DNA from: Halichoerus grypus
Lineage: Eukaryota > Chordata > Mammalia > Carnivora > Phocidae
Length of the DNA stretch: 64,000 nt
NCBI RefSeq assembly: GCF_964656455.1
Contig: NC_135720.1
Span: 103,118,696-103,182,695 of the forward strand
Direction: 5' to 3'
The notes beneath the pieces were generated by a model, which ran no database searches, was not told the DNA's origin, and saw only the letters and a list, made by a program, of their open reading frames with translations. The position numbers and the translations under genes were made by a program. Below, piece after piece: positions 37,001-49,019 of the stretch. How positions within the stretch are numbered: position 1 is the first letter of the stretch; each line of letters opens with the position of its first letter.

Positions 37001-37799
37001 CCAGTCTGTGAGTTACATTTGTTTCCTTAAATAAGATTCAGTAAGTTCCAAATTCTGGTCTGGTCCACAGGGGGGGTAAAATTGTAGGTGAGGGATCGCA
37101 AACGGTTGCTCGTTCTCGTCTGACATCTTCCTTTTCAGCTTCCCAGAGGTCACTCTGTGGTTTCCTGCTCCAACCTATTCTCAAAGAGAGGTTCTTCCCA
37201 CTGCAGAGAAAGCCATTATGGGGAAGCAAGAGAAGGGCTCCCCCAGGTAGCTGCACTGGGGGTCTTGTTTCTTTTGTGCTTCCAGTGCCTGGCAGAGTGC
37301 CTGTTTTCTAGTTCTCTCAAATGTGCCGCTGAGGCCCTTACTCTGAGAATGATGGGAGATAAGTACCCCTCCATTCTAAAGGCACTAGGCCCATTCCTCA
37401 TGGGATCTAGTTACAAACAGCACAACTGGGCCTGTAACCTCTACCCCACCCCCACCTCCAGCCGATAAAAGAGAAGACTGTCTGTTTGAAGGTGGGCTTG
37501 GGAAGTGCCATCAGGGTAGAGGGTTGCCAGCCTGTAAGTGTGGCTATTGCATTTCCTTCCCTGCCCCACCTCGTTTTTTAAATCGGTTTATATTGGGACC
37601 CATCATTGAAAATACATTTCAGACTTAGGCTGCAGTAGTGTTTTTCTAGATATGTCTCCTGAGGCAAGGGAAACAAAAGCAAAAATGAACTACCAGGACC
37701 ACATCAAAATAAAAAGCTTCTGCACAGCAGAGGAAACAACAAAACTAAAAGACAACCTATTGAATGGGAGAAGATATTTGCAAATGATATATCCAATAA

Positions 37800-37994
37800 G
37801 GGTATCCAAAATATATAAAGGGTATCCAAAATATATAAAGAACTAAAATATATAAAGGGTATCCAAAATATATAAAGAACTAAAATATATAAAGGGTATC
37901 CAAAATATATAAAGAACTAAAATATATAAAGGGTATCCAAAATATATAAAGAACTAAAATATATAAAGGGTATCCAAAATATATAAAGAACTGA
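37800..37994. repeat. 37-bp tandem repeat (about 5 copies) inside L1
   Basis: Unit: GGGTATCCAAAATATATAAA followed by GAACTAAAATATATAAA. A first partial copy of 20 bp (37800-37819) is followed by four identical full units starting at 37820, 37857, 37894 and 37931, and a sixth partial copy from 37968 that grades into normal L1 sequence. The unit is derived from the L1 string around 'atccaaaatatataaagaac'. The copies are identical, so the expansion is recent. Confidence 0.97.
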
Positions 37995-38507
37995 TACAGC
38001 TCAACACCCAAAAAACCAAATAATCCAATGAAAAAATAGGCAGAAGACATGAACAGACATTTCTCCAAAGAAGACATACAGATGGCCAATAGACACATGA
38101 AAAGATGCTCAACATCACTCATCATCAGAGAAATGCCAATCAAAACCACAATGAGATATCACCTCACACCTGTCAGAATGGCTAAAATCAAAAACACAAG
38201 GAACAACAAGTGCTGGCAAGGATGTGGAGAAAAACGAACCCTCATGCACTGCTGGTAGGAATGCAAACTGATGTAGCCACTGTGGAAAACAGTATAGAGA
38301 TTCCTCAAAAAATTAAAAATAGAATTACCATATGATCCAGTAATTGCATTGCTGGGTATTTACCCATAGAATATGAAAACACTAATTCAAAGGGATATAT
38401 GCACCTCTATGTTTATATATGCACCTCTATATGCAGCATTATTTATAGTAGACAAAATAAGGAAGCAACCCAAGTGTCCATCAACTGATGGATGGATAAA
38501 GATGTGA

Positions 38508-38509
38508 TT

Positions 38510-38541
<32 letters not shown>
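38508..38541. repeat. (TAGA)n microsatellite inside L1
   Basis: About eight GATA/TAGA units, placed exactly where L1 normally has a short TATATA run before 'aatggaatat'. It is therefore an expansion of L1's own AT tract. Confidence 0.95.
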
Positions 38542-38543
<2 letters not shown>

Positions 38544-41039
38544 GGAATATTTAGCCATAAAAAAGAATGAAGTCTTGCCATTTGCAACAACATAGATGGC
38601 ATTGCCATGGAAGGCATATAATGCTAAGTGCAGTAAGTCAGTCAGAGAAAGACAAATGCTATATTATTTCACTCATATGTGGAATTAAAGAAACAAAACA
38701 AACTATCAAAGAAAAGAAGAGACAAACAAAAAACAGACTGTTTTTTGGGGAAAGTGAGTGGGGAGATGGGTGAAATAAGTGAAGGGAATTAAGAGTGCAC
38801 TTATCATGATGAGCACTGAGTAATGTGTAGAATTGCTGAATCTCTGCATTGTACACCTGAAACTAATATAACACTGTATGTTAACTACAAGAATTTAGAA
38901 AACCCAGTAAATTTTTAAAAAGAAAATACTTTTTACATCGAGACTCATTGCATGAATACATATGTGTGTGTTTAAACTGAAAGAAAGTTTTTACAAAATA
39001 ATGCCTGTCCTCATTACATGCGATGCACTCTGATATTTTCTATTCCAATTCAGTGTATTCTATTTTATTATTTTTAAAATGTAGTCGCCAACCACGAGAT
39101 GAATTTGACAACCAATGAACCACAAGCCCCAAGTTGAAAAACAATCTCAGAGATACACCTATAGAAATTGGGGCACCTAATGAAATGGCGGCCAACATCT
39201 TAGTCCCGACTGGGTGTTGAGAATCTCAGCTTTGACTTTGGAATCGCAGTTCAAGGAAGTCATGGAGCCAAAATGAGTCAGGCTGAATTGATTTCTGGGC
39301 TTCCTAATGGATCACAACCCATGGAACAAAAAATAATAACAAACTCAGGTTCTTTCCTAGACTTCATTTGGATTGCCAATTCCCCATTTGGATAGGGTTG
39401 AGAGAAACAAGATCCGTTCAACCTCTCTCTTGCAGAACCAGTTAATCCTTGGGACACAATTTCTCACAATGCTCTCTTCTTCTCTCCTTTCTCCTGTGGA
39501 TGGTGATCCTAGAATCCAGGATGTGCAAGAAAAAAGAAAATTTGTCCAAAGTCTCCTGGTAACTGGAGAAGAAATGGCTCTCTCAGTTCCCAGTTGAGGA
39601 CAGTAATAACAAATGCTCTGTCAGGAAGAAATATTCTTTGCTTGAGATGAAGAGGCTCCATTCCAAAGCCTGGCTAGGCACAGCATGATTTTTCCTGGGT
39701 AGGTGCATGTGTGTGAATGCACACAGCTTTTATTATTATCGTCCAGAAAAGAAAGACCTTTTCCATGTTGAGAAACCACAGTACAGAAAGTTGTTTAAAA
39801 TTCTAAAAATCCTAATAATGAGGGTGAAGCAATATTGTAAGCACATCCTTTGACTTCTGTTGAGAAAAATAGCTGTATATGTAAAAATCGGAAAAATAAC
39901 CTTCATTATTCTAGCTATATAAGGAGCTTTCTTCCCCCCATCTCTTCAGAAACAAAGACACTAATGACCTGTTTCCTAACCAGCTCTGACTCCTCCCACT
40001 GAAATAGAATGCCATGTTTAGAGTCAGACATGAACAGAAATTGTGAAATATCATTTTTATAAAGATCAAATAGATTCTTAGTTCATGCTGAATGATTTAA
40101 GCTAGAAAGTAGGAAGAGGATAAGAGAAATAGAATATGTAACTGTTCCTACATTTGGCAAATTTGACTTTGCCCAAGCAAGAGCATTCTGACTCTGAAAC
40201 CAAGCTAGTTATGGAGAAAGAAGTTACCCAGAGAACAGAAGCATAAAAAACCCTGGAGGGACATGTGCATCCAGTTGGCTCAGAAGCCACCACATGGTCC
40301 AAACCATCACAGCAAGCGTCATTGGACTGTCCCTCCCTGCTGCCTTACAAACCCCTCTGGTCACACGCTTTAGGGCTCCTTTATTCCCTCAAGGCCACCA
40401 ACTACACTCCCCTTAGACTGGGGACTGGTGGGGACTGGAGGCAGGAGAGAACACAGTGTAACTTTCCCTGGATTCATGCCCCCAAGGGCCGTTCTGTGAC
40501 TTCCCCTGCAAGGCTGATAGTGTCTGGGAGGCACAGTGATGAACACAAAAATAGAATACCCCAAAAGGAACAAAACACTCTCTCCAGTAGCCACCTCCAA
40601 CAGCCCCGACACAGTTCAACTCTCTGCTAAAGTAGGGGAAATAATAACTTTAAAAATGTGATTAATATATCTCTTTATTATTCAACCTTATGACAACACT
40701 AGGAAGAGAAGCAGGAAAAAGATCAGGGAAATTTCCCCATTCTACAGCTAAAAAAAACAAGAAGAGAAGTAGAGATTTTCCTAATGTTACTCAGTCTAGT
40801 CAGAGGCAGAACCAAGACTCAAGCCAATTATAACTCCAAGGTCAATGTTCTCTCTCTCCTAGGGCTTCTTGGGTGAAGAGGGGCAGAGGGACTCTGGGAG
40901 AGAAACAGTGAGGTAAAATGACAAAGGCCTGCCACTGAGGCGGAGATGTCAGCTCAGCACCCCTCTGGGACTGGGATTCTGAGATTCTAGAAAATATTTC
41001 ATTCTGGGAGAGGGGAAATTATATTAACTCCATGTTACA

Positions 41040-41073
41040 TTTTATTAAACACATTTACCTGTGTTTAATAAAA
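41040..41073. repeat. Perfect 14-bp inverted repeat, 6-base loop
   Basis: TTTTATTAAACACA (41040-41053) and its exact reverse complement (41060-41073) flank TTTACC. The right arm contains AATAAA. The transcript of either strand would form a stable hairpin. No known element matches. Confidence 0.95.
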
Positions 41074-42044
41074 CTCTATTTGGGATGAAATAATTTGTTC
41101 AACCATTTTGGGATGAAGTGATTTAATCCTAAAGGAATGTAGGGTTTTTTTTTTATTTTGAAGGAGAATGTGTAGTTAGTTTAATTCTTTCTCAGGTCAT
41201 TTGAATTAATCTTAAAGATACGCTTTAAAACAGAGAAACATCCAGACACCCATCCCACATTGTTCTCCAAGTTTTTCTAATGCAGAGTATTTTGGTATCA
41301 GAGTAGGTCCTGGACATTCTGCTTCATGGTTTACACATCTTCCCTTTGGAGCCAGGAAAATTTTAATCTTAACTGTTTTTTACTTACTCACTTAAGAAAT
41401 ATTGAGCTGAGCGCTGTATGGCTGGTATTAGGAACACACTGGAATCTGCTCTCAAAAAACCCACAGACAAGTGGAGGAGAAGGGCTAACGACATGATTTA
41501 GATGCTGAAGAGAAGAAAAAACCTGCTAATCTGGTGCTGAGCACTTGAGCCACTTCTGACTGCTATCTTCTACTGGTGATTTTATTGGTGCTATCAATCG
41601 AAACAGTCCCACTATGTATTGCTTAACTTTACTGTCTCAAATGAGCCGAATGCAGGCTGCTCTGTGGAAACTTTATCAACAGCTGCTTGTAAAACAGTTG
41701 CCACTTTGGGCCCAGTTCAAGAGCTCATTGGTTGGGAAGGAAGCTGGAGTTTCAAAATGGAGTCTCTCATGTCCCCAAACTTCACACGTCCCACAGATAC
41801 GTCCTGCCACATAGGGGTCTTGTGAGGATTAATAAGCAAATACATGTAAGAGCTAGGCATCACCTAGAACATGGTAAGATCTCAGGAGGTATCAGTAATC
41901 GTTAACATTGGGTGTTACAGAATCACTGAGCCCCTGACTGAGCCCTGACTGAGGAGAAGCAGGAAGACTCTCCCCAGAAATGGGGACAACAGAGCAAAAA
42001 GTGGCAGCATGATGAGCAGCGGTTCTCCAGCAGTAAGTAGAGAC

Positions 42045-42275
42045 ATATAGGAAGAGTCATACGAGGGCCAGAAGTTGCCCCTCGCCCGGGGACATTTAGC
42101 AGTGTCTGGAGACATTTTGGGCTCTCGCCAAGAGGGGTGGATGCTAATGGCGTCTAGTGAGCAGGGGCTGGGGAAGCTGCTGGCCTGCTACAAAGTGCAG
42201 ACAGGCAGCCCCCAGACAAAACCTGGGCAGGTCCCAAATGTCTGTAGTGCTGAGGTTGAGAGATCCTGGTGCAAA
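42045..42275 (+). mobile_element. MER20 hAT DNA transposon relic
   Basis: Consecutive MER20-like blocks: 'ggggacatttagcagtgtct', 'ggagacattttgggctctcg', 'gatgctaatggcgtctagtg', 'cccaaatgtctgtagtgctg' and 'aggttgagagatcctg'. Nearly full length. Ancient eutherian element. Confidence 0.85.
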
Positions 42276-42844
42276 GCATGGGTTCTGTGGCCAGAATGCC
42301 TGTGTTTTTTGGGGGAGGAAAAGCTTTCTCCTCTGTTGTCAGGTTTAACGATGAGCCTGCCAATTAGACTGGTGATTCTAACAGGAGCCAAGGGTGTATT
42401 CGTTTGCACACGGAGGCCCACACACGATGTCACTGACTCCTTCAATGACTGAAGTGAAAGGCTTTATACAGCTAACTTAGTAGAGGCAGAGAGAGGGGAG
42501 AGAGGCTTCCATGGGAAGAGCAAGTAGGTTTCTTTAGGAAAGACAAATGGGTCTTAGAAGAACAGGAGATGAAGTTTGGGACAGGGAGTGGTCTTTCTGT
42601 CTTCTTCAGAACTGTACTGCTCCCCCAGAGAGGGGATTTATGGCAGGTTTACTCTTGGTCGCTCTCTTGGGAGTAGAAGTTGTCCCTAAGGTGGATCTTA
42701 AGGCAGTCCTCATCTCTCAGAAGTTTCTGCTCTGGGTCGGATAAGGGAAACTCCGAGAAGGCTTCTTTCTACATCTGTTGAATTTCAAGTGCCTGCAGCT
42801 TAAAATAACCTGCAGCAGCTCTGCAGTTCCAAGTGTGCCTCCCC

Positions 42845-42985
42845 AGGATTAATTCTGGCTCTGTCACTCACTAGCTGGGTGACTTTGGGCAAGTCACTGA
42901 ACCTTTCATTTACCTCGTTTGTAAGGGAGCACTTCAGAAAACGGAGTTAACATTGATAAATAGAGAGAACATAGTAAGTAGTACT
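42845..42985 (+). mobile_element. MIR SINE
   Basis: A well-preserved sense core: 'attctggctctgtcactcac', 'tagctgggtgactttgggca', 'agtcactgaacctttcattt'. Confidence 0.85.
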
Positions 42986-43580
42986 ACGTTATACTTAACA
43001 CAAATTCCAATGTCTATGTAAGTCCTAAAGCATATTTTCTCCCAAATCAGGAGTAATCACCTACTGACACCCACTCTTTCTGTGTCCTATATAGCTGCCA
43101 GGGAGATCACTCTGAGTTCCATGAATTTTTAGTAATTATTTCCTTTGGACTCTGGATCTCAGTCTCAGTCTGGCTTACTTGGCTCAGCCCAGTGTGATCT
43201 AAAAGTCACACACAAGATGTGCAACAGAGAAGCCCGGCCCATTCGGGATGCTGCTGGAGAAAGGGCGGGAGGGGGCAGGGAAGAGGCAGAGCCAGGGAGG
43301 GGACCACCACTAGCCTTTGCCTTTGTGACTCTGGCTTTTTTTATTTTTATGCTTTTTTTTTTTAATTTTTCCTTTCTATTCAAGCCTTCTATCTCTAACA
43401 CCCTCAATATGATCCTCTGCTACTTTCTTCTTAAGAGATATTATGATAAAGCATTTATGGCTTCTCTCTGCTTAAGGGCATTTTAGAGTAACAACCTGTG
43501 CTGGGATTGTTGAAGAACAGATGAGAAGTCAGAGTCTTGGATTTCTTTACGATTTAAAGAAATCCTTTAAAATTCAGTCT

Positions 43581-43773
43581 CTTGGGCGCCTGGGTGGCTC
43601 AGTCAGTTAAGCGTCTGCCTTCGGCTCGGGTCATGATCCTGGGGTCCTGGGATCGAGCCCCACGTCCGGCTCCCTGCTCAGTGGAGAGCCTGCTTCTCCC
43701 TCTCCCTCTGCCTACTTGTGCTCTCTATCTCTCTGTCAAATAAATAAATAAAATCTTAAAAAAAAATAAAAAT
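43581..43773 (+). mobile_element. Can-SINE
   Basis: A full-length sense copy with a (TAAA)n and A-rich tail, flanked by a perfect 12-bp duplication AAAATTCAGTCT (43569-43580 and 43774-43785). It forms an inverted pair with the antisense copy about 115 bp further on. Confidence 0.97.
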
Positions 43774-43887
43774 AAAATTCAGTCTTTTCACTGAGCAAGA
43801 GGGCAGCAGCACAGACAGATTGATACAAACACTGCATGTGAGCCATTCGTGAAAAGGAAAGGCTTGGAATCACCAGCCTCTGACAAG

Positions 43888-44083
43888 CAAGGTTTGTTTT
43901 TGTTTAAGATTTATTTATGTATTTTAGAGAGAGAGAGAGAGAGAGAGAGCGAGGGGAGGCGCAGAAGGAGAGGGAGAATCTCAAGCTGACTCCCCAATGC
44001 AGGGCTTGATCTCACAACCCTGAAATCATGACCTAAGCCAAAGCCAAAAGTCTGAAGCTTAACCGACTGAGCCACCCAGCTCC
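43888..44083 (-). mobile_element. Can-SINE (antisense)
   Basis: Reverse-complement copy. The T-rich tail is followed by (GA)n at about 43926-43949, 'gaaatcatgacctaagccaa' and 'aaccgactgagccaccca'. An 8-bp flank CTGACAAG (43880-43887 and 44084-44091) is the probable target-site duplication. Confidence 0.94.
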
Positions 44084-45789
44084 CTGACAAGTGAGTTTAG
44101 TATGGAGCATGGAGGAGGCTGTAAGCAGGGTGATGCTTCTTTTCTCTGAACACTTCTTCTGTACTCTTTTCTTCCCCAAGCCTCGTGATTATGAAAGTCT
44201 GTCCTTCAGGCTGTACGCTTGCAGAAATTCCATCTGCACTCCTCTCAAGACTTTTCGAACCTAACCGAGAACCCAGGGAGGGCCTTGAAACTTGAACCCA
44301 CTCACAGACAGAGTCATCCCTCTTCCTGAAGACGTCCTTCTTCTGGATCATTTCACTGTCTCGTTCCTCGTTTGTTTTGGTCCTCAGGCCAGAGAAACTC
44401 CAAAGCATCAACACTATCTGAAGGGTCAACCAAACCCAGAAATTATATCAGGACATTCAAAACAGGATGAGGGAAGGGCCCAGCTCCGCAATGCTTTGAT
44501 GTCTTGATGTCTCCGCAGTGTCAATCAATATGTTGATGAGACACAGCCCATCAGGTTGCTTATTTAGTTTCTTTAAACAGCCAATCCAAGAAGGGACATC
44601 AAAGTCATTAGCAAAAACTACTTTCTGTCTTGCCCAAAACATCTTCCAAAAAGTTGAGGTCGGTAAACCTACTTCCTTATAAGAAGGCTATGACAAGGAG
44701 TAGGTTCCATTTTTTGATTTACTATTCTTATGAAATAAGTTGTGGAATTTATAGACTCTTGTGGTTCCCCTTTGATCAGAGCTGATTTTACACAATAGAG
44801 TTAAAAGTATCTCATTTTAAAAACAGGTTCCTGTGCAAATATGTTCTATGATTCTAAGAAATGGGGCTGATTTGGCAGTATTCAAATCTAGGTCAAAATT
44901 CAACCTGGAAGAATATTACCTTGTTTTCTTTTTTAAATAAACAGTCAGGAGCTCTTAGTAAATAGCCCTGGGTTAATCTGGTTTTTTTGTTTCTACTGCT
45001 GCTTTTTCTTTTCCCTTGCCTCCCCTATCTCCTCCCCCTTCTTTACAAAGACCTTGAAAAGACTGACATTTCTCTTGTTTCTTTGTTTCCTACTTGAGAT
45101 TCTATCCCTGAGGTTAACTAATTTATTTAGGTTTTCGTGAGGTTACTAATATTGAGTTTTAGCAAAATTAAATGGTTAATATCAAAATTTGAATTTACTG
45201 TGACCTATAAATAAAAAGAACATTGGTAATGATGTAAAGAAAAGGGGTCAGGAATAATTTTATTAGGGGCCCAAATCCCTAGAACAGAGGTCATAGGCCA
45301 CAGCCATTGGGCTAAGAATGTTTTTACATCTTGAAAGGATTGTTAAAAAAGAAAACAAAAAAACCCAAACAAATACAACAGACCATTTACAATTTGCTCT
45401 TTACAACAAACATTTGCAGACCCCTGTTCTATGAATCCTTCTTTTCCTGACCTGATAGATCACTAATCTATTCATCTTCGGATCATTAAATTAAGCTTAC
45501 ATTTTCTATTTGCTCTTTGCTTTTGATCTGCAAACACTTGTAATATTATTCCTTGAATTTATTTTTTGCTGTGACTAATTTTCTGATGTCATCATACATT
45601 TACATTTATTGAGTTCCTACCACGTGGCAGACACTGAGATATTACTTAGTAAACTAAGCTGTGGTTTCCAATAAAGTCCCAAATCCAGGGACTTAATACA
45701 CTGATACATTTCAAACAGATAACAGACTCATGTAAACTTCTTTTAAAAAAATATCTCTTCTAGTAAATTTGTATTCTTGTTATTTGATG

Positions 45790-46020
45790 ACCCAAAAGCC
45801 TTCCATGGTCTCCCTTTGCCTACAGGACAAACTGCTTGGCCTGGCTGGCTTCTAGAGCTTTCCACAACTGTCTCCGTCCTCTCCCTCCCACGACTTCCCA
45901 TACGAAATCCACACAGCATTAGTTGCGCTGTGCATCAGCCAAACATAAGTTGTTCTTTCTATATGCATTCTGTTAAGCATGCCAACCTCTCTGCTTGGAA
46001 ACACTCCGGATATTTCCACT
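45790..46020. mobile_element. L2 LINE relic
   Basis: The strings 'tccctttgcctacaggacaa', 'actgcttggcctggctggct' and 'agctttccacaactgtctcc' match the familiar L2 block. Diverged. A similar block recurs at about 53000-53190. Confidence 0.7.
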
Positions 46021-46852
46021 AAAAATAAAATGAGTGTGTAGAAACGCTGCTGTGAATATGTGGCTACCAGGTGTGGCAGACCATTCGGACACAGACCTTG
46101 TTCCCCTGATGAACAGTCTCATCCTCAAGTAGTAAAGAACAGTTAGTTCAGAACATCGAACAAGACTGATGTGTCAGGCCCGATGCTATGAAGGGAGCAC
46201 AGTCCTTGATTTCAAAGGACACCAAAGTTGAGAACCCAACAAGGCAACTCAACACTCTCCTCATCACTTACTCACTTCGTCATGAGTTCAGTCAACTTTT
46301 ATCGAAAGGTTATTGGCCCCACAGGACTTGTCAGGCCCAGTGTTGGCTACCTGGCACATTAACCGACACTTATAAGTGCAATAGCTGAGGTGTGCAGGGC
46401 GCTCTGGGAGCATGAGGGAGAGGTGTGCAACCAGGCAGGGCTGAGGGTGGTGGAGGCTGCCTGCAGGAAGGTACTCATGAATTTGGTCTTTAAAAATTTG
46501 AAGGAGGTAGCCAGGCAAAGGGTAGACAGAGAAGTGCCCAGACTAGATTCCTCACCTCCACAATTTCATCTATAGCTATGAATATTATTCCTTTCTGGAA
46601 GCACCATGCTTGTCCAAGACCTGGGAGCAATGTTATAGAAGGGGTTGAGGTTATTTTTTCTTGATTTTTCTTTTCACTAGATTGCATGGCTTGACAACAG
46701 AAGATATATCTTGCTCTTTTGTGTATTTAGTTTTTTGCCTTAAGTAATAAGTCTGAGTTAAACATGTACCAGTGAAGCTATGAGATTCCTAAATTCATCC
46801 CCATGTTTCTGATAGGTTGAGAAGGAATCCTTTCAAGAAAAGAAAGGAAAGC

Positions 46853-47017
46853 AAAGGAGAAAGGGAAGGGAAGGAAAGGGAAGGGAGGGAGGGAGGAGGA
46901 AAGGAAGGAAAGAAGGAGGGAGGGAGGGAAGGAAGGAAGGAAGGAAAGAAGGAGGGAGGGAGGGAAGGAAGGAAGGAAGGAAGGAAGGAAGGAAGGAAGG
47001 AAGGAAGGAAGGAAAAA
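46853..47017. repeat. (GGAA)n pure-purine tract, 165 nt
   Basis: Every base from 46853 to 47017 on the top strand is A or G. The tract mixes GGGA, GGAAA and GGAA units and ends in about a dozen GGAA repeats. A 31-nt block with 'aggaaagaaggaggga' recurs twice. Open frames across it on both strands are artefacts of the repeat. Confidence 0.98.
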
Positions 47018-47134
47018 CATCAACTCTAAATAGACTTAAAGGAAATGCCAAAGTGGTGGCTTGAAAATGCAAGCTAATGAATTGCTTTAAAAATCATCTT
47101 TGTTTTATTAGCATCATAGGATATACTAGAGGCA

Positions 47135-47350
47135 GGATAGAGTTAAAAGTGTGCACTTTAGAACCAAACTTCCAAGGGTCAAATCCCAGCTCTGACAACA
47201 CCTAGCTGTGTGAACCAGGCAAGTTGTTTAATATCTCTGGGCCAGTTTCTTCATGTATAAAATGGAGAATCATAATAGGAGCCAGGTCACTGAGAACTAA
47301 AGAAATTAACAGGAGGAAGTGACTTAAGTAAGTGAAGTAAATGTTAGATA
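47135..47350 (+). mobile_element. MIR SINE
   Basis: A sense MIR: 'ggtcaaatcccagctctgac', 'cacctagctgtgtgaaccag', 'ttcttcatgtataaaatgga' and a decayed 3' end. One of the longer copies here. Confidence 0.82.
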
Positions 47351-48814
47351 CAGACTCGGCCATTAGTAAATCGATGAGTGGCTTCCTCCAGGGGGATTTT
47401 GTCAAGCAAGTCCCACAGCAAGTCATGTTCTCCAGGTTCTGGAATACTATCAGTATGGAGGGACAGAGATGGAATGTAGGAAGGGAACCACACCCAGGTC
47501 ACCTTGGGGATTCTCCATGGCCGGTCCATGAGTGTATGCTGCAGCTGTGTTTTTTCTTAAGAACAGCCATGTTCACAACCTGTCCAAGAGCTATAGGGAA
47601 AGTGTAGTAGCAATCCACTTTCCCTCACATGGTGTTCAATTCAGATACGCACACTCATGTTCACCAATCTCTACTTACTCTTTGTCAGGTAATACCCTTA
47701 GGGTTTCCTGTATTTTACTGAGCCAGGGATGGCACGGGCTAACTCCTCTCTTTTCAAGTGTGAGTGTGTGAGCATCCCTGACCTCCTGATTTCATTTCTA
47801 CCTTCCTCCAGGTGTGCAGCCCTCTCCTCTCTAACTCCAGTGGACCAACATTAGATAGTGAGTCTAATGTACCACATCGTGAAATTTCTTAGGGAAATTA
47901 TGGACAAATGAATAGAAGATAGGACAATCCTGAAGTAAGGTTGGTCCTGTTTATTTTGTTTTCTGCCCAGTTTTATATAGAGGAAGATAACTCATCATGT
48001 GAATATAAACAGTGCTCCCAGGAGAGTGACACAACCATTAATCTAGAGTGCCAGGGGATTCATCTAATATCATTTATAAAAATTTATATGGACAGCTCTG
48101 GGGTACAAAACACATCACTGTGTGTTCTACCTAATAATGCTATGATCCCATAGAGGAACTTAAATGTCATGAAATGCCCTTAATCATGAGAGATGGCAAA
48201 ATTGTTCCTCACAGAGTGCATAGCAGCATAAAGTGCATCATGCGAGCAAGAGAGAAGAGCACATAAAGGGCAGAGTATGGGGTCAGAGTTCTGGCAGGAC
48301 TTTCGGAGATGACTTGAGCCTCCAGGATTGAACTGTTCTGAGAGAGATAGAATATTGTTATTTTGCTAGTCCCTCTACTAGAGAAGGGATTACATATGCA
48401 AATCAAGCCAATTCCCAAAAGGACATGCTTTGCTTTGGATTTTGGCAGTTTGCCCTCACCGACTTCCAGGAGCTCCTAGTTTGGAACACCAGCCGGGCTG
48501 GTGCAGGACACAAAGAGTTGTGTCCGGGAAAGCACAGTTGGTGGGGAGGACAGTGGGGAAATGGAATTGCCTAGTAATGAAGTCACTAGGGTTGGGGGAC
48601 TGAGAAGGCAGTGTCACTGTGTCAACTTTGCCACGAGTGCCTCACACAGAGAACCAAGGTGATAGTGGAAATATGTCCCCAAATAATAACAAAGACCAAA
48701 GGAAGTTCAGCAAAGGGTAGTTGGAAAACCAGGAATATACTATACATATCAGGATCCTTCTGTATGAACAGTTTTCTAAACTGCTGTTCCCTTTTGCATA
48801 AGAATTTTCCCTTA

Positions 48815-49001
48815 TTGGGACACCTGGGTGGCTCAGTCAGTGAAGCATCTGCCTTCGGCTCAGGTCATAATCCCGGGTCCTGGTATCCAGCCCTGTGCAG
48901 GGCTCCCTGCTCAGCAGGAAGCCTGCTTCTCCCTCTCCTATTCCCCCTCCTTATGTTCCCTCTCAAATAAATAAATAAATAAAATCTTAAAAAAAAAATA
49001 G
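48815..49001 (+). mobile_element. Can-SINE
   Basis: A sense copy, somewhat diverged in the middle, with a (TAAA)n tail. The 10-bp flanks TTTTCCCTTA (48805-48814 and 49002-49011) are the target-site duplication. It forms an inverted pair with the antisense copy about 200 bp downstream. Confidence 0.94.
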
Positions 49002-49019
49002 TTTTCCCTTACCATTAAA

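Larger units (their letters stand above)
37633..38920 (+). mobile_element. L1 3' fragment carrying tandem expansions
   Basis: Starts in L1 ORF2 ('tgaggcaagggaaacaaaag', 'aagcttctgcacagcagagg', 'agaagatatttgcaaatgat'), continues through 'atgctcaacatcactcatca' and 'tgatccagtaattgcattgc', and ends in the 3' UTR ('gagtgcacttatcatgatga', 'ctgaaactaatataacactg'). It has a different 3' UTR from the L1 at 33.6 kb, so it is an older subfamily. A 37-bp tandem array and a (TAGA)n run are embedded in it. It is not functional. Confidence 0.95.

Noticed and set aside
37880..38149. An 89-codon minus-strand frame with repeated Tyr/Ile/Phe blocks
   Set aside because: The repeated blocks are the 37-bp tandem array in L1, read antisense.
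46778..47072. Open frames of Phe/Leu/Pro/Ser or Gly/Arg/Lys/Glu repeats
   Set aside because: They are translations of the GGAA microsatellite in different frames.
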